Shown here: in pieces, positions 51,105 to 54,055 of the stretch
Position numbering within the stretch: position 1 is the first letter of the stretch
Layout: the number at the start of each line of letters is the position of its first letter
Assembly: GCA_049315825.1 (NCBI GenBank)
Contig: JBMOJK010000007.1
Coordinates: forward strand, 1-54,055
DNA length: 54,055 bases
From: JBMOJK01 sp049315825
GTDB lineage: Bacteria > Patescibacteriota > Gracilibacteria > BD1-5 > UBA2023
Reading direction: 5' to 3'
Program-made: the position numbers and the translations under genes
Notes under the pieces: generated by a model
Databases searched by the model: none
What the model was told of the DNA's origin: nothing
Seen by the model: only the letters and a program-made list of their open reading frames with translations

Positions 51105-52374
51105 TATCCCGGGTAAAATCATCCCTGCCTGCCTCGAAACACTCAGTCAAGAAGTCCATCATATCCGCCAGGAGCTTGATACAAAAGGCTTTGCAAGTGA
51201 ATACGCATCACTCATGTTACCGACTACAAAGCGGTATCTCGATGAATCGACTGAGCTTTTTGAGTGACACTTCCAAGATGTAGATGTGCTCGTAGTGATC
51301 GGGATTGGAGGTTCAAATCTTGGGACGATTGCAGTGCTTGATGCACTGCAGGGAAAGATGCGAAATAGCCTTGGATATACTCCAGTATATTTCCTTGATA
51401 CAGTCGATCCTGCTGCAACTTCTGATACATTTGAGCTCTTGTCTCGACATATCCAGGCAGGCCAGACAATCGCAACTGCTGTAATCTCTAAATCCGGCTC
51501 GACGACCGAGACGATTGCGCTCTTCGAGGCGCTCACGACCCTGCTTCGATCACTCGATGCCTACGATCCATCGAAAGTGGTAGCTATCACTGAAACAGGT
51601 TCAAAACTCAGTCTGCTTGCTCAGGCAGAAGGATTTCACGAACTTTCACACGAACCACAGGTGGGTGGTCGATACAGTGTGTTTTCCAATGTCGGGATTT
51701 TTCCACTGCTCTTTGCTGGGGTAAATGTTGCAGAGCTCTTAGAGGGTGCCACAAAGGCACTCGAAGAAAACCTGGTACCAGAGTCCACGGCACCAGCGCT
51801 CATGGCGGCGGTAAATATATTCGAAGGTTGGAGTCTGGGGCGCAATATTGTGGATCATTTCTTCTTCGCGCTCGGATACGAGAATGTCGGGAAATGGTAT
51901 CGCCAGCTCCTCGCTGAATCAGTCGGAAAACAGTTCAATCGAAAAGGGGAAGAGGTGCGTGTAGGGCTTACACCGATGGTTTCTGTGGGTTCTACTGATC
52001 TTCATTCAGTTGGTCAGCTTTATTTTGGAGGTCCGTTTGATAAGACTTTTGTGGTTGTTGAAACAACCGAACCCGAGGAAATCATGCTCCAGAAAGATGT
52101 TTTCCCTCAAGAACTCGTGACTGGGATTCGTGGTCGATCATTTGGTGAAATTCGTACGGCAATCGTTGCGGGTACTCGTGGTGCATTCGAAAAGAACGAC
52201 ATTAATCCACTCTGGATCACGCTTCGCGAAGGAAGTACGGAAGATCTCGGATACCTACTCCAACTCAAGATGCTCGAAGTTATCTACCTGGGTTCGCTCT
52301 TCGGGGTGAATCCATTTGATCAGCCAAATGTAGAGGACTACAAATCCGGGACACGAGCCGCACTTCTGGGATAA
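51088..52374 (+). CDS. pgi: Glucose-6-phosphate isomerase
   Basis: The 428-aa product interconverts glucose-6-phosphate and fructose-6-phosphate. Motifs are LVVIGIGGSNLGT, ISKSGSTTETIA and GGRYSVFSNVGIFPL, plus the GNFDQPNVEDYK-like FDQPNVEDYKSG near the end. The size matches the short bacterial form. TGA at 51265-51267 encodes Gly (LFE-G-HFQD). ATG 51088 lies inside the end of the upstream gene. It is followed, 12 bases later, by the polymerase-like membrane gene. Confidence 0.93.
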
Positions 52375-52385
52375 TCCTTCGTATC

Positions 52386-53636
52386 ATGAAGTCCAAAATA
52401 CCCCACACATCACCCGAGTGAACTCTCGTTCGAGTATTTTGATTGTCTCTTGAAAAGATCATGCAATACAGTGTTGCTGGTCTTTTTTTCGTTTTGCCGA
52501 TCATATTTTCACATCTTTTGTACCTGATCTGCATCGAGTGGAGCTTCACGTTTTTTGGAGACTACGAGGGACTCAAGAAGGCAGTTATTTATATCGTGGT
52601 GTATGTGTTGCTCGCTGTTTTGTTCTGGAAGAAACGAGTCAAAATATCTCGATTGGATGGGCTCTTTTTGGGGTTATGGGGAATAATACTCGCAATTCAG
52701 TGTTGGATAGAACCGTCCGTGACGGCACTTATTGGAGTTCAGCCACTCTATTTTGGGACGCTATTTTTAGGGGTCTTGTGGGGACTGTTTGCCATATTGC
52801 GCGGATTTGAAAGAAATGCTCTGATGTTTGTTTCGAATGCACTTATATTGTCACTTTTTGTAGTTACTGGATATACGATTGCGCAAATGCTGGGATATGA
52901 CCCGATCGGATCGTACGATGCTACATTCTCGCTCGATCGGGCTTTCTCAACGCTTGGAAATCCTAATATGTTGGCTGGTTACGCACTACTCCTGCTTCCA
53001 TTTATTGTGCGACAGAGATTCGTGTGGGTATTGATCTTGTCGCTGTTTGTGCTCCTCAATATCTTTGCTTCGGGGTCTATCTCGCTTGCGCTGATAGCAT
53101 TTGTATATCTTTTGTGGTTCTTGTTGCGATCTACGCCGTTTAATCGAGTGTATGTTTTGGTATTATTGCTCATCGCAGGGATTTCTGTGATGGAGATCAT
53201 TGGTGGGCTTGGAATTCTGAATGCAAAAATGCTCTCGCTCGCGACTCGTGGAGCACTTTTGTTTCAGGCGGGGGATTTATTTATTCGTCATCCAGGTGCT
53301 TTATTTGTCGGATTTCCAGCAGAGCATCTCATGAATCTTCTCGATACCGAGCGTATCTCACTCGTGAAGCAATACATCGATGACCGCGTACTCGTCTGAA
53401 ATTTCCATTCTCTCCCGGTCGAGATTATTGCGCGATTTGGGGTGATTATGTTTGCAATGTGTGTATATCTGATCGGGATATTTTGGAAGTGTAATCGATC
53501 GATGATTGCATGAGAAGTTCTAGTATTATTTATACTTTCTTCACTCCTTCATATGCCGGAGGTCACGCATTTTGCGATACTAGTATTGGGGCTTGTTCAT
53601 GGTATCCCTTCCAAGAATAGAATCTGAATGGAATAG
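52386..53636 (+). CDS. O-antigen ligase/Wzy-like polytopic membrane protein
   Basis: The 416-aa product has ten to twelve hydrophobic helices and the Wzy_C hallmark AFSTLGNPNMLAGYALLLLP (about residues 192-211), as in O-antigen ligases and polymerases. It may join surface polysaccharides to a carrier. ATG 52386 is the start if UGA=Gly, giving the N-terminus MKSKIPHTSPEGTLVRVFG with two UGA-Gly; the standard code would favour ATG 52461. The frame passes further TGA codons at 53398, 53509 and 53626 and ends in TAG. The last part, SLLHMPEVTHFAILVLGL, is the typical final helix. Confidence 0.78.
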
Positions 53637-53929
53637 TTGATGTGAGTTGGTATCAAAAATAAGATATGACTTTTGATAAGATGCGTATTGTAACCAGGAA
53701 GTAGAATCCCTTGAATAATCTCGCAATCAGGCTATTGTGTATGAAAAACCTTTCTTATTGTGAAATATACTATCGCAGATTGTTTATAAAAATGTCAGCC
53801 GGACTCTCATGATAGCAAGTATATGAGGGTCCTGGGATGAAATTTCCTCAATAAATTTCTGTGAATACTCTAAAAACTACAACTATCACCCAAAATCATA
53901 ATTCTCTTCAAGATATTAATTCAAAATAT
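53637..53929 (+). other. Leader region before ileS
   Basis: About 290 AT-rich bases lie between the Wzy-like gene and ileS. I see no confident gene. Short open frames with UGA=Gly exist (for example 53809-53904, about 31 aa) but have no support. Complementary patches such as GGGTCC and GGGAT do not make a clear T-box, and no specifier stem was identified. Confidence 0.4.
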
Positions 53930-54055
53930 ATGTCCCCATCTGTAGATCCAAAACAGTCATTTCCGGCCCTGGAGGACAACGTACTCGCATTTTGGCGAGA
54001 AAATAAAACCTTCGAAAAATCCGTCACAAGTCGTGCGGATGCGCAGGAATTTACA
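53930..54055 (+). CDS. ileS: Isoleucyl-tRNA synthetase, N-terminal fragment
   Basis: The 42 visible residues (MSPSVDPKQSFPALEDNVLA, FWRENKTFEKSVTSR) match the start of IleRS, where FPxLExxVLxFWxENxxFEKS leads to the HIGH motif beyond the window. An upstream in-frame GTG at about 53861 would add 23 residues. The gene runs off the right edge. Confidence 0.85.
   Translation, partial: MSPSVDPKQSFPALEDNVLAFWRENKTFEKSVTSRADAQEFT

Noticed and set aside
306..53636. TGA as selenocysteine
   Set aside because: It occurs in over twenty unrelated genes, at conserved glycines, many times per gene, and no SECIS-like hairpins follow the codons.
306..53636. TGA as tryptophan (tables 4)
   Set aside because: Positions correspond to conserved Gly, for example MraY FMGD and AbrB NPGD, not to Trp.
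53637..53929. T-box riboswitch before ileS
   Set aside because: No clear specifier stem, antiterminator consensus or terminator pair could be recognised.
1..54055. tRNA genes and CRISPR arrays
   Set aside because: No cloverleaf with TTCRANYC arm in an intergenic stretch and no regularly spaced repeats were found by eye; the only TTCAAATC-like hit lies inside pgi.

Overview
The window comes from a bacterium that reads UGA as glycine (translation table 25), which points to the Gracilibacteria/Absconditabacteria part of the Candidate Phyla Radiation. At least twenty genes contain in-frame TGA codons. Many of these sit at invariant glycines: FMGD and KxxG of MraY, the EGV before HExxH of HtpX, HxxG of UppS, the VGSKGQ and NPGD turns of an AbrB protein, and conserved turns of SmpB, LigA, RsmE and MscL. 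Genes end in TAA or TAG. Read with the standard code, these genes fall into pieces and one regulator disappears. All coordinates here use UGA=Gly. No tRNA, rRNA, CRISPR array or insertion sequence was recognised.

Layout. 0-3.2 kb: a short NrdR-like zinc ribbon, mscL, a possible structured RNA, and an amidase-SpoIID cell wall protein. 3.3-6.5 kb: a membrane-anchored helical protein and a VirB6/TrbL-like membrane protein. 6.6-15.6 kb: housekeeping genes (O-methyltransferase, serS, sugar isomerase-like, a winged-helix protein, rplY, htpX, an ion channel-like gene, a CadD/TerC-like transporter) with small orphans between them. 15.8-21.6 kb: an AT-rich two-gene operon, very dense in UGA-Gly codons, encoding a 502-aa protein with a possible C-terminal winged helix and a 1432-aa histidine phosphatase-NACHT NTPase. 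A NUDIX gene stands divergently beside it. 22.6-29.0 kb: rRNA methyltransferase, TerC, smpB, uppS, ruvX, rplI, nusA and a 3D-domain wall enzyme. 29.0-43.4 kb: a 1054-aa EAL protein, rnr, rsmE, a C39-like peptidase, ligA, mraY and orphans. 43.5-49.3 kb: an AbrB-fusion protein-RND efflux operon with a clear promoter. 49.4-54 kb: SanA/DUF218, barstar-like, molybdopterin-domain protein, pgi, a Wzy/O-antigen-ligase-like protein and the start of ileS.

The most notable system is the 15.8-21.6 kb operon. The NACHT core is supported by Walker A, a DGIDE Walker B, a TSRP sensor and an FxHxSFxEFFAA motif. Its N-terminus is a histidine phosphatase-like domain (RHGET and GHK motifs). This fits a STAND-type anti-phage or conflict protein with an unusual fused enzyme. 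The catalytic RHG glycine and the first P-loop glycine are both UGA codons, so the protein cannot be made in a standard-code cell.

Other patterns: most genes lack a Shine-Dalgarno sequence, but four short orphans have good ones and no UGA-Gly. Several convergent gene pairs end inside a shared palindromic terminator. Highly expressed genes (serS, rplY, nusA) avoid UGA, whereas the defence-like operon is rich in it.
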